Shown one piece after another: positions 1 through 5,808 of a stretch of DNA of 11,720 nucleotides. The position numbers and the translations under genes were made by a program. Position 1 is the stretch's first letter; every line of letters starts with the position of its first letter. The notes beneath the pieces were generated by a model, which was given only the letters and a program-made list of their open reading frames with translations, was not told the origin of the DNA and searched no databases. The stretch comes from Candidatus Methanoperedens sp. (lineage in GTDB: Archaea; Halobacteriota; Methanosarcinia; Methanosarcinales; Methanoperedenaceae): contig JAPZAN010000071.1 of NCBI GenBank assembly GCA_027460605.1, positions 1 to 11,720 of the forward strand, written 5' to 3'.

Positions 1-17
1 GACTTTGATGAACCCAT
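1..17 (-). CDS. Start of an unidentified gene, last in the proline operon (partial)
   Basis: Only six codons are inside the window, reading Met-Gly-Ser-Ser-Lys-Ser on the minus strand. The start is supported by a strong ribosome binding site (GGAGTGA, about 7 nt upstream) placed 30 nt after the stop of the preceding gene. Because proA and proB lie upstream in the same direction, the natural guess is proC (pyrroline-5-carboxylate reductase), which would complete the proline pathway, but six residues cannot show this. The start codon touches one arm of a 12-bp inverted repeat (see the entry at 4-51). Confidence 0.5.
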
Positions 18-51
18 TGCTAATCACTCCTTTTTAGACGGGTTCATCAAA
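4..51 (-). promoter_or_regulatory. 12-bp perfect inverted repeat bracketing a ribosome binding site
   Basis: TTTGATGAACCC (4-15) and GGGTTCATCAAA (40-51) are exact reverse complements separated by 24 nt. On the minus strand the first arm contains the TGA stop of the 168-aa gene. The loop holds the GGAGTGA ribosome binding site, and the second arm begins at the G of the next gene's ATG. In mRNA this would be a stem of 12 pairs sitting over an intergenic junction. It could control translation of the downstream gene or protect the upstream message. There is no T-run after it, so it is not an intrinsic terminator of the usual kind. The function is inferred. Confidence 0.6.
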
Positions 52-553
52 CATTTGGCGCATTTTTTACTATTTCTTCCACAATAGTATCTGCTATCCT
101 TTCACTTTCGGTCCTGCCGAGACCATCGATATTGTGCACCTTTAAGGTAAGTACGCTATTTTCAAGGTCTGTCCTGACAAGATACGAATCACCCTTGAAG
201 GGGATGCGGTCGAACTTATCATCGAGAAAAGAATAATGAAGGGTCACTTTGAAATCAATTATCCCTTCATTTTTTACATCTTTAAGCACGGACTCAAGCG
301 AGCTGTTGTTGAGAGGATGGAAATCAACGCTCTTATCTGTGATTTCGATGTTTATGCTCCTTTTGGCTTTTATCGGGCGGCCTTTCCGGTCCGGGCCGTC
401 AGTGATAAATTCTCCGGATTGTCCGTCCATTCCTGCCATTGTTTTGACAATATAGGGCAGGTTTTCCTTGAAATTATATTTTCTTACAAATTCGGGGTTT
501 GTTGGGAACTGGTGATACATGCGTCTCATATTTATCTTGTATTCGTCAGGCAT
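47..553 (-). CDS. Conserved-looking unknown protein, 168 aa, in the proline operon
   Basis: I do not recognise this protein. It is a soluble, charged polypeptide with no signal peptide, membrane segment or cysteine motif. Residues 1-25 are basic and aromatic (Met-Arg-Arg-Met-Tyr), and the middle (about 45-75) is rich in Lys/Arg and Asp and reads as beta strands. The C-terminal third alternates hydrophobic and polar residues and ends in a likely helix (Glu-Arg-Ile-Ala-Asp-Thr-Ile-Val-Glu-Glu). It starts 24 nt after the proB stop and is followed 30 nt later by another start with a good ribosome binding site, so it should be co-transcribed with proA and proB. The ribosome binding site at its own ATG is weak. 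Codon use resembles its neighbours, and it is a real gene by position, length and strand. Confidence 0.75.
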   Translation of the reverse strand: MPDEYKINMRRMYHQFPTNPEFVRKYNFKENLPYIVKTMAGMDGQSGEFITDGPDRKGRPIKAKRSINIEITDKSVDFHPLNNSSLESVLKDVKNEGIIDFKVTLHYSFLDDKFDRIPFKGDSYLVRTDLENSVLTLKVHNIDGLGRTESERIADTIVEEIVKNAPNV

Positions 554-577
554 TCTTAAAAGCTTATTGCTGGCAGG

Positions 578-1489
578 TTAAAACAACCCAATGTTGCTCT
601 TCCTGACCACTTCATCATAATTCCTGACCCCCAATATTTTCTCTATCATATCAGAGTGCTTCCCCTTGATTTTATTGAGCTCGGATGAAGAATAATCCGT
701 GATGCCTTTTGCAAATACCGTGCCTTCACTCTCTATCTCGATGATATCCCCCCTCTCGAATACACCGTCAACCCCGATAATCCCGGAAGGTAAAAGCCCT
801 CTTTTTTTCCTGACAGCCTCTCTGGCGCCTTTATCAACAATGAGCTTACCGCTTGTCTTTGAAAGGATTATCCAGCGCGTCCTGTTCTTGTATTTCCCGT
901 CACGTGCAAGGAACAGCGTCCCGATGTCCTCACCGTCCATGATTTTCATAACCACATCCTGAATTGCACTGTTTGCTATAACCATGTGACAGCCTGCAAT
1001 GGATGTTATCTTGGCAGCCTCAATTTTTGTCCTCATACCGCCCACACCTTTCATGCTGGTCGGGCTTCCGCCGTAGCTCTCAATTTCAGGCGTGATTTTT
1101 TCTATGGTGCTTATGAGCTTTGCATCCTCATTTTTCTTGGGATTCTTGTCATAAAGCCCGTCGATATCGGATAAAATCAGGTCATGCTTATTAAATGCCG
1201 CCATCCATTCCTGCATCAGGATATTTTGCCCGACGGCGGCGGCTGCCTGCCGAAGCGGGATTTCCCTGGGGCGCTCTTTCATTTTCAGCTCCCCGCACCC
1301 TATCCCGATTGCACCTGAGCTTACTATTATTACGGTTTTCCCGGCTTCCCTCAGTCCTGCAACCTGCGCTGCTATATCTTCTGTCAATTGCCTATTAAAA
1401 CTTCCATCCTCGCTGGAAAGGGACGATGTCCCTATTTTCAGGACAATCCTTTTGACATCCTTAAAAAGCTCTTTCCTGTCAATGGTCAT
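578..1489 (-). CDS. proB: Glutamate 5-kinase (ProB) with a large internal in-frame deletion
   Basis: ProB phosphorylates L-glutamate with ATP to gamma-glutamyl phosphate, the first step of proline synthesis; ProA uses the product. Family hallmarks are present: an N-terminal Lys-Ile-Gly-Thr-Ser phosphate loop (18-22), Val-Ser-Ser-Gly-Ala-Ile (56-61), Gln-Ala-Ala-Ala-Ala-Val-Gly-Gln (81-88), Ser-Asp-Ile-Asp-Gly-Leu-Tyr (107-113), Gly-Val-Gly-Gly-Met-Arg-Thr-Lys (148-155) and a C-terminal PUA domain (about 215-290). However, Asn100-Lys-His-Asp jumps directly to Leu-Ile-Leu-Ser-Asp. The usual stretch of about 65 residues between them is missing, including the Asn-Glu-Asn-Asp and Gly-Asp-Asn-Asp motifs that bind glutamate. 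The length is 303 aa against about 370 in archaeal relatives. I chose the ATG at 1489, giving a TGA-A-ATG junction with proA; an ATG at 1525 would overlap proA and add 12 unlikely residues. The gene is probably inactive unless the deletion is an assembly error. Confidence 0.92.
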   Translation of the reverse strand: MTIDRKELFKDVKRIVLKIGTSSLSSEDGSFNRQLTEDIAAQVAGLREAGKTVIIVSSGAIGIGCGELKMKERPREIPLRQAAAAVGQNILMQEWMAAFNKHDLILSDIDGLYDKNPKKNEDAKLISTIEKITPEIESYGGSPTSMKGVGGMRTKIEAAKITSIAGCHMVIANSAIQDVVMKIMDGEDIGTLFLARDGKYKNRTRWIILSKTSGKLIVDKGAREAVRKKRGLLPSGIIGVDGVFERGDIIEIESEGTVFAKGITDYSSSELNKIKGKHSDMIEKILGVRNYDEVVRKSNIGLF

Positions 1490-1490
1490 T

Positions 1491-2846
1491 TCATCCCTTA
1501 CCCATTCTGCCAGCAAGGCTTGCATTTAGCTTTTTATGCGTATATTTCCTTGCGTTCTTTCCGACATAATCAGCCACTTTATGCCCTTTTCCCATAAGCA
1601 CATATTTGTAAATCAAAAGCCCTTCCATCCCGACCGGGCCGCGGGCATGGATTTTATTGGTGCTGATGCCCACTTCGGCGCCCTTACCGTAACGGAACCC
1701 GTCTGCAAAGCGCGTGGATGCATTCCACATCACGCTTGATGAATCCACAAGGTCGATGAACCTGCCGGCATTGCTTTTATCTTCGGTCACAATGGCATCC
1801 GTATGGTGGGAACCGTATTTGTTGATATGGTCTATAGCCTCATCCAGCGAATCCACGATTTTTATGGAGAGGATAAGGTCATTGTACTCGGTTCTCCAGT
1901 CTTCTTCTGTGGCATGAAGCAGGGCTTTTAAGAAACCCATATTTTTTAATAACCTGAATGAGCGCTTATCGCACCGAAGTTCCACGCCAGCCTCGTTGTA
2001 TCTTTTTCCCATCTCAGGCAGGAATTTTTCCGCAATATCCCTGTGCACAAGCAAAGTTTCCATGGCATTGCAGACTGCGGGGTACTGGACTTTGGCATCA
2101 TAACATACATCGAGTGCCTTCTTTATGTCCGCGTCACTGTCCACGTACACATGGCAGATGCCCGCTGAATGACCAAGCACAGGAATCCGCGTGTTGTCCT
2201 GGATGTATTTCACGAACTCGTTTGAGCCTCTCGGAATGATGAGGTTTATGTAATCATCAAGTTTCAGCATCTCGTTTACTTCTTCCCGTGTCTCCATGAG
2301 CGCAAAGGCGCCATGCGGCATGCCTTCCGTGCCCTCGATGGCGTTCACGAGCACATCGAAGATAGTCCTGTTGGAGTGCGCTGCCTCGCTTCCGCCTTTG
2401 AAGATGGTGGCATTGCCGCTTTTCAGGCAGAGCGCCATTATCTGCGGCACAACGTCGGGGCGGGATTCGAAAATGACGCCGATTAATCCTATGGGACAGC
2501 TTACCTGAAAAAGCTCAAGACCGCTGTCAAGTTCGAGTGCGGAAAGTGTCTTTCCTACCGGGTCTTCGAATTTGATGACGTCTTTGATACCTGCAATCAT
2601 CTCGTCTATTTTTATATTATCAACTTTCAGCCTTTTTACAAGGGCTTTTGAGAGCTTGCCCGTTTCTACGAGTTTTTCTGCCGCTGCAATGTCTTTCTTG
2701 TTGGCTGAGATGAGCTTTTCCCTGTTTGAATCCAGAGCCTGCGCCATCGCTGCTAGCGCTCTGTCCTTTACGGCGCCGGGCACGCTGGCTAAGGGGATGG
2801 AGGCGCTTTTTGCGAGGGTGACTTTGGTGAGGAGTGGGGTGGACAT
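1491..2846 (-). CDS. proA: Gamma-glutamyl phosphate reductase (ProA)
   Basis: ProA reduces gamma-glutamyl phosphate with NADPH to glutamate-5-semialdehyde, the second step of proline synthesis, in the cytoplasm. The 451-aa protein covers the full aldehyde-dehydrogenase-like fold. Visible motifs are Phe-Glu-Ser-Arg-Pro-Asp-Val (126-132), Phe-Lys-Gly-Gly-Ser-Glu-Ala (149-155), Ile-Pro-Arg-Gly-Ser (204-208), the catalytic cysteine in Pro-Ala-Val-Cys-Asn-Ala (Cys259), Gly-Lys-Gly-Ala-Glu-Val-Gly-Ile-Ser-Thr (387-396) and His-Ala-Arg-Gly-Pro-Val-Gly (400-406). No key residue appears to be missing. The start at 2846 has a TATA box about 27 nt upstream and no Shine-Dalgarno site, which fits leaderless translation. 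It is first in the operon, 1 nt before proB. Confidence 0.97.
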   Translation of the reverse strand: MSTPLLTKVTLAKSASIPLASVPGAVKDRALAAMAQALDSNREKLISANKKDIAAAEKLVETGKLSKALVKRLKVDNIKIDEMIAGIKDVIKFEDPVGKTLSALELDSGLELFQVSCPIGLIGVIFESRPDVVPQIMALCLKSGNATIFKGGSEAAHSNRTIFDVLVNAIEGTEGMPHGAFALMETREEVNEMLKLDDYINLIIPRGSNEFVKYIQDNTRIPVLGHSAGICHVYVDSDADIKKALDVCYDAKVQYPAVCNAMETLLVHRDIAEKFLPEMGKRYNEAGVELRCDKRSFRLLKNMGFLKALLHATEEDWRTEYNDLILSIKIVDSLDEAIDHINKYGSHHTDAIVTEDKSNAGRFIDLVDSSSVMWNASTRFADGFRYGKGAEVGISTNKIHARGPVGMEGLLIYKYVLMGKGHKVADYVGKNARKYTHKKLNASLAGRMGKG

Positions 2847-2867
2847 ATAATTGTGAATGGCTAATGG

Positions 2868-2877
2868 GTATATAATT
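2868..2877 (-). promoter_or_regulatory. TATA box of the proline operon
   Basis: On the minus strand the sequence reads AATTATATAC, centred about 27 nt before the proA ATG at 2846. That is the archaeal TATA-to-start distance, so transcription should begin at or next to the start codon (leaderless mRNA). There is no ribosome binding site at proA, which agrees. Confidence 0.65.
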
Positions 2878-2927
2878 TACACAGTAGCTCTTTTTACTTC
2901 ATTTAACTTATTAAAGATATGGTTTTT

Positions 2928-2939
2928 GAAAAAGAAAAT
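2928..2939 (-). terminator. Oligo-T terminator after the 55-aa gene
   Basis: Directly after the stop of the small minus-strand gene, the minus strand reads TTTTCTTTTT. Archaeal RNA polymerase terminates at such T-runs without needing a hairpin. This separates the small gene from the proline operon promoter lying a further 50 nt downstream. Confidence 0.45.
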
Positions 2940-3107
2940 TCACTTATTTACCACTCGAACCTTACCTTTAGACCTCTTCGGAGGATAGCGGACAGACCTC
3001 AGATGCGCCTCTATCGGACCTTCCCAGCCTTTTAATTTATCCGGATCCCCATCAATAAGCCCAAGAAGCTCATCCTCATCTTTTGCTTCATATCTCTTGA
3101 ATTTCAT
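2940..3107 (-). CDS. Small unknown protein, 55 aa
   Basis: This short gene begins Met-Lys-Phe-Lys-Arg-Tyr-Glu-Ala-Lys-Asp and ends Gly-Lys-Val-Arg-Val-Val-Asn-Lys before TGA. The first half is acidic (Asp-Glu-Asp-Glu, Asp-Gly-Asp-Pro-Asp), and the last 20 residues are strongly basic (Arg-Tyr-Pro-Pro-Lys-Arg-Ser-Lys-Gly-Lys). That charge split is seen in small nucleic-acid-binding proteins, though I recognise no family. Evidence for a real gene is a TATA box 27 nt upstream of the ATG, a GTGA-type ribosome binding site remnant, an oligo-T terminator just after the stop, and coding-like third positions. It lies between the divergent glutamate synthase gene and the proline operon, on the operon's strand but with its own promoter. 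Confidence 0.65.
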   Translation of the reverse strand: MKFKRYEAKDEDELLGLIDGDPDKLKGWEGPIEAHLRSVRYPPKRSKGKVRVVNK

Positions 3108-3128
3108 AATAATCACTTCGCTTTGTTA

Positions 3129-3137
3129 TCATATACC
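3129..3137 (-). promoter_or_regulatory. TATA box of the 55-aa gene
   Basis: The minus strand reads GGTATATGA, centred about 27 nt upstream of the ATG at 3107. The spacing matches a leaderless archaeal promoter. Confidence 0.55.
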
Positions 3138-3217
3138 TCTTTGTATTCTGAAGCCGGTCTCGCACTGAAGTGAATGGTGCATGCGCCAAAATACCATACT
3201 CAAATTTCATCTCGCAA

Positions 3218-3228
3218 GATTTAAATAA
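3218..3228 (+). promoter_or_regulatory. TATA box of the glutamate synthase gene
   Basis: The motif GATTTAAATAA lies about 125 nt before the ATG at 3349. With the usual 25-27 nt spacing, transcription would begin near 3249, leaving a leader of about 100 nt. This differs from the leaderless promoters nearby. Confidence 0.55.
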
Positions 3229-3249
3229 GGGAAACGCCCTTCCGCTTCC

Positions 3250-3348
3250 GAGCGTTTTTGAGAGAACGCGAAAAAACTGTTACAATGTAGGAGAAGAACC
3301 GTGAAAAAATAGACACTGTCTTCTTCAAAAACCCAACTTGGAGGAAAT
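3250..3348 (+). promoter_or_regulatory. Roughly 100-nt 5' leader with two small potential hairpins
   Basis: The inferred leader contains a GCGTT/AACGC stem (3252-3256 with 3265-3269) and a second AGAAGA/TCTTCT stem (about 3292-3297 with 3320-3325) ending shortly before the ribosome binding site GGAGG at 3340-3344. It also contains an ATG followed at once by TAG (3285-3290). None of this matches a riboswitch class I know. It may be a regulatory leader or simply an untranslated spacer. Confidence 0.3.
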
Positions 3349-4938
3349 ATGAATCTTAGACAACCAAACGCGAATGAAGCGACGCAGACCTTTAATCGCT
3401 CAAAAAGCGTGTCCCCGATGTCAGGGATATGCACCCGGTGTATAGACGGTTGCCGCGGCAACTGCGAAATCTTCAAATCCTCATTCAGGGGACGTGAAGT
3501 GATTTATCCCGGACCCTTCGGAAACATAACCGCAGGCGCAGACAAGAACTACCCGGTGGATTACTCCCACTTGAACATACAGGGCTACGCAGTTGGAGCA
3601 TGGGGATTACCGGAAGGAGAAGAGCCCAATCCTGATACTGCAATATTCCCGAGAGTGAACACAGAGACCGAATACGGCTGGGATAAGAAAGTACGCATGA
3701 AAGTGCCCATTTTCACAGGCGCGCTCGGCTCCACCGAAATCGCACGAAAGAACTGGGAACACTTCGCAGCAGGCGCGGCAATTTCTGGCATCACTCTCGT
3801 ATGCGGTGAGAACGTGTGCGGCATCGACCCCGGACTTGTGCTTGACAGCAACAAGAAGATTAAGAGTTCACCCGAAATGGACCGCAGGATAACCACTTAC
3901 AAGAAATATCATGAAGGTTTTGGTGAAATCCTTGTACAGATGAACGTGGAAGATACAAGGCTCGGCGTTGCCGAATATGTATCATCGAAACATGACCTCG
4001 ACACAATCGAGCTCAAATGGGGACAGGGCGCAAAATGCATCGGCGGTGAAATTAAAGTCAACAGCATAGAGCGAGCGGTTGAACTTAAGAAACGAGGATA
4101 CATCGTTACACCCGATCCAACAGACCCTGCGATAAAGGTTGCATACAAGGAAGGAGCTATAAAGGAATTTGAGCGGCACTCAAGACTCGGTTTTGTCACT
4201 AAAGAAGGGTTCCTTGAAGAGGTTGACCGCCTTCGTGACCTGGGTTTCAAACGCGTGACGCTTAAAACAGGCGCTTATTCCATGGTTGAAGCTGCAATGG
4301 CAATAAAATATTGCTCTGAAGCAAAGATCGACCTGCTCACAATAGACGGTGCACCGGGTGGAACGGGCATGAGCCCCTGGCCTATGATGGAAGAATGGGG
4401 AATCCCGACATTCTACCTCCAGTCGCTGATGTATGAATTCGCTGAAAAATTGAGCAAGAAGGGCATGAGAGTACCAGACCTTGCAATGGCAGGCGGGTTC
4501 TCAAGCGAGGACGGCGTGTACAAGGCGCTGGCAATGGGTTCGCCGTACTTCAAGGCAGTATGCATGGGAAGAGCATTGATGATACCCGGGTTCGTGGGTA
4601 AGAATATCGGCAACTGGATAAAAGATGGCGATCTGCCAAAGACAGTTTCCGAGTTCGGAAGCAGACCTGAGGAGATATTCGTATGCTATGAGGAGCTTGC
4701 CCAGAAATTCGGCGATGACATGAAGAATCTCCCACTGGGAGCCGTAGGCATTTACACCTATGCCCAGAAGTTCAGGACAGGCTTGCAGCAATTGATGGCA
4801 GGTTCCCGAAGGTTCAATATTTCGACTATCGGGCGCCAGGATGTCATGTCTCTTACCGAAGAAGCTTCAAAGATTTCAGGCATTCCTTATGTGATGAATG
4901 CTTATCGTGAGACGGCAGAAGCAATTCTGGATGAGTAA
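3349..4938 (+). CDS. FMN-binding glutamate synthase family protein with N-terminal Cys cluster
   Basis: This 529-aa protein belongs to the family of stand-alone glutamate synthase central/FMN domains (GltB domain 2-like) found in many methanogens. The family folds as a TIM barrel binding FMN, and its true reaction in archaea is not firmly settled. At residues 28-39 there is Cys-Thr-Arg-Cys-Ile-Asp-Gly-Cys-Arg-Gly-Asn-Cys, a likely Fe-S site. The barrel follows: Phe-Thr-Gly-Ala-Leu-Gly-Ser (123-129), Ile-Glu-Leu-Lys-Trp-Gly-Gln-Gly-Ala-Lys (about 221-230), the diagnostic Asp-Gly-Ala-Pro-Gly-Gly-Thr-Gly (335-342) and Met-Ala-Gly-Gly-Phe-Ser-Ser (about 381-387). No glutamine amidotransferase domain is present, and no GltD-like partner lies nearby. 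The start is fixed by a GGAGG site 4 nt upstream of the ATG. It is divergent from the proline operon, whose substrate is glutamate. Confidence 0.9.
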   Translation: MNLRQPNANEATQTFNRSKSVSPMSGICTRCIDGCRGNCEIFKSSFRGREVIYPGPFGNITAGADKNYPVDYSHLNIQGYAVGAWGLPEGEEPNPDTAIFPRVNTETEYGWDKKVRMKVPIFTGALGSTEIARKNWEHFAAGAAISGITLVCGENVCGIDPGLVLDSNKKIKSSPEMDRRITTYKKYHEGFGEILVQMNVEDTRLGVAEYVSSKHDLDTIELKWGQGAKCIGGEIKVNSIERAVELKKRGYIVTPDPTDPAIKVAYKEGAIKEFERHSRLGFVTKEGFLEEVDRLRDLGFKRVTLKTGAYSMVEAAMAIKYCSEAKIDLLTIDGAPGGTGMSPWPMMEEWGIPTFYLQSLMYEFAEKLSKKGMRVPDLAMAGGFSSEDGVYKALAMGSPYFKAVCMGRALMIPGFVGKNIGNWIKDGDLPKTVSEFGSRPEEIFVCYEELAQKFGDDMKNLPLGAVGIYTYAQKFRTGLQQLMAGSRRFNISTIGRQDVMSLTEEASKISGIPYVMNAYRETAEAILDE

Positions 4939-4980
4939 AGGCCCCTGAAACCAATAAACAAGGCTTTACGAAAGTAGAGT

Positions 4981-4993
4981 CTTTCTTTTTTTA
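4981..4993 (+). terminator. Oligo-T terminator after the glutamate synthase gene
   Basis: The sequence CTTTCTTTTTTTA lies about 45 nt after the stop at 4938. T-runs of this kind are typical archaeal termination signals. No stable hairpin precedes it. Confidence 0.45.
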
Positions 4994-5048
4994 TCATCCA
5001 TCGTAGTGACTTCAACGGGCTGTTTTGCACCAAAACCATTCAAGAAGT

Positions 5049-5063
5049 CATATAATTATTATA
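5049..5063 (+). promoter_or_regulatory. TATA-rich promoter of the 100-aa gene
   Basis: The stretch CATATAATTATTATA lies 25-39 nt before the ATG at 5088, which matches a leaderless archaeal promoter. It also argues that the more upstream in-frame ATG at 5025 is not the start, because the TATA box would then be inside the coding region. Confidence 0.5.
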
Positions 5064-5087
5064 TTCCTTTTGACTATTATATCCTTC

Positions 5088-5390
5088 ATGGAAATCAGGC
5101 TATCCCGACCATGCGTTGACGACCCCACCCGATATATTGCTGAATGTCATCTCGGGAAAAAGGTGAATATCGGGAAATTGTGTGATATTCTAAGGGAAAC
5201 CGGCGCAAAGGAGCTAAAATGCTCGGTGAGACTTGGAGTTGCGCGTTTTGAACTGGAAGGGAGAAGCGTGATGCTGTATCAAAGCGGGCGCGTGGATATA
5301 CGGAAAATAAAGGACACCGGTGAAGCCGCAAAAGTAATAGAACAAATAATTTCTATAATAAAGGATGCCCTTAGCGATATATCCTCTTAG
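5088..5390 (+). CDS. Small conserved-looking protein, 100 aa, possibly related to a domain of archaeal Fe-S proteins
   Basis: The chosen start gives Met-Glu-Ile-Arg-Leu-Ser-Arg-Pro-Cys-Val-Asp-Asp-Pro. The protein is soluble, with alternating strands (about 35-70, including Ala-Arg-Phe-Glu-Leu-Glu-Gly-Arg and Val-Met-Leu-Tyr-Gln-Ser-Gly-Arg-Val-Asp-Ile) followed by a C-terminal helix (about 75-97). The pattern Arg-Pro-Cys-x-Asp-Asp-Pro near the start, then Gly-Arg-x-(hydrophobic)-Tyr and a helix, reminds me of the domain that accompanies FeS motifs in some archaeal proteins, but no FeS motif is present here. This is only a resemblance. An upstream ATG at 5025 would add 21 hydrophobic residues, but these are encoded by the promoter region. 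The last 20 nt overlap the convergent gene's end. Confidence 0.7.
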   Translation: MEIRLSRPCVDDPTRYIAECHLGKKVNIGKLCDILRETGAKELKCSVRLGVARFELEGRSVMLYQSGRVDIRKIKDTGEAAKVIEQIISIIKDALSDISS

Positions 5391-5688
5391 AAAATTCACC
5401 GATGGTATTACTGGTGTTTTGAGCAATGGTATCCATCTTTTTATCAAGATGCTCTTCAACGCCTTTGATATTTATCCTGATAGAACGCTCTTTTGCATCA
5501 AGCGTTTCTTCAATGCCCCGAAGCCTCTGGTCAATCAATAGTATCATGACCGCAAGTGAACCAATCAAAAGCATAGCGGAAATGATGATAACCGGGTCCG
5601 AATTGCCAAGACGCGTAAGCCATTTATAGGTCAATACTATCGAAGACAGGGTCATAACGCCGGCAAGGGAAATATGTTTTATATCCAT
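5371..5688 (-). CDS. Two-TM membrane protein with a C-terminal coiled coil, 105 aa
   Basis: I do not recognise a family. The start at 5688 is supported by a GAGGTGG ribosome binding site about 4 nt upstream; a longer reading from 5781 would run through the promoter. Residues 6-20 and 33-52 are hydrophobic membrane segments (the second is Val-Ile-Ile-Ile-Ser-Ala-Met-Leu-Leu-Ile-Gly-Ser-Leu-Ala-Val-Met). Residues 53-105 are charged and heptad-like (Asp-Gln-Arg-Leu-Arg-Gly-Ile-Glu-Glu-Thr-Leu-Asp), suggesting a helical hairpin in the membrane with a cytoplasmic coiled-coil tail. It is divergent from the surface-protein gene and shares a promoter region with it, so a joint envelope role is possible but unproven. 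Confidence 0.65.
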   Translation of the reverse strand: MDIKHISLAGVMTLSSIVLTYKWLTRLGNSDPVIIISAMLLIGSLAVMILLIDQRLRGIEETLDAKERSIRINIKGVEEHLDKKMDTIAQNTSNTIGEFSKRIYR

Positions 5689-5726
5689 TAATCCACCTCG
5701 GAATCTTAATAACAAATTATTCTTTT

Positions 5727-5740
5727 CTATATATATAGAT
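5727..5740 (-). promoter_or_regulatory. TATA box of the two-TM protein gene
   Basis: CTATATATATAGAT is a strong TATA-like element. Read on the minus strand it lies 40-50 nt upstream of the ATG at 5688, leaving a leader of about 15-20 nt that includes the ribosome binding site. The core is nearly palindromic, so it could in principle be read in both directions. Confidence 0.5.
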
Positions 5741-5762
5741 TTAATGGAAAGCCTGCCGGGAA

Positions 5763-5770
5763 TCTTTATA
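5763..5770 (+). promoter_or_regulatory. TATA box of the surface-protein gene
   Basis: The sequence CTTTATAT lies about 42 nt before the ATG at 5809, so the start of transcription should be near 5790. The ribosome binding site GGAGGG (5803-5808) directly abuts the ATG, closer than the usual 5-8 nt. Confidence 0.45.
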
Positions 5771-5808
5771 TGTATCCTCATTGCATTTAAAATATAATTC
5801 CCGGAGGG

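Noticed and set aside
236..559. Plus-strand frames opposite the 168-aa gene
   Set aside because: Shadow frames of the operon gene; composition is Cys/Phe-rich and there is no promoter or ribosome binding site.
3285..3312. ATG-TAG and GTG-AAA-AAA-TAG mini frames in the glutamate synthase leader
   Set aside because: Too short to distinguish from chance; mentioned only as part of the leader description.
5025..5087. N-terminal extension of the 100-aa protein that looks like a hydrophobic signal peptide
   Set aside because: The stretch coincides with a well-spaced TATA box, so the apparent hydrophobicity comes from promoter AT-richness.
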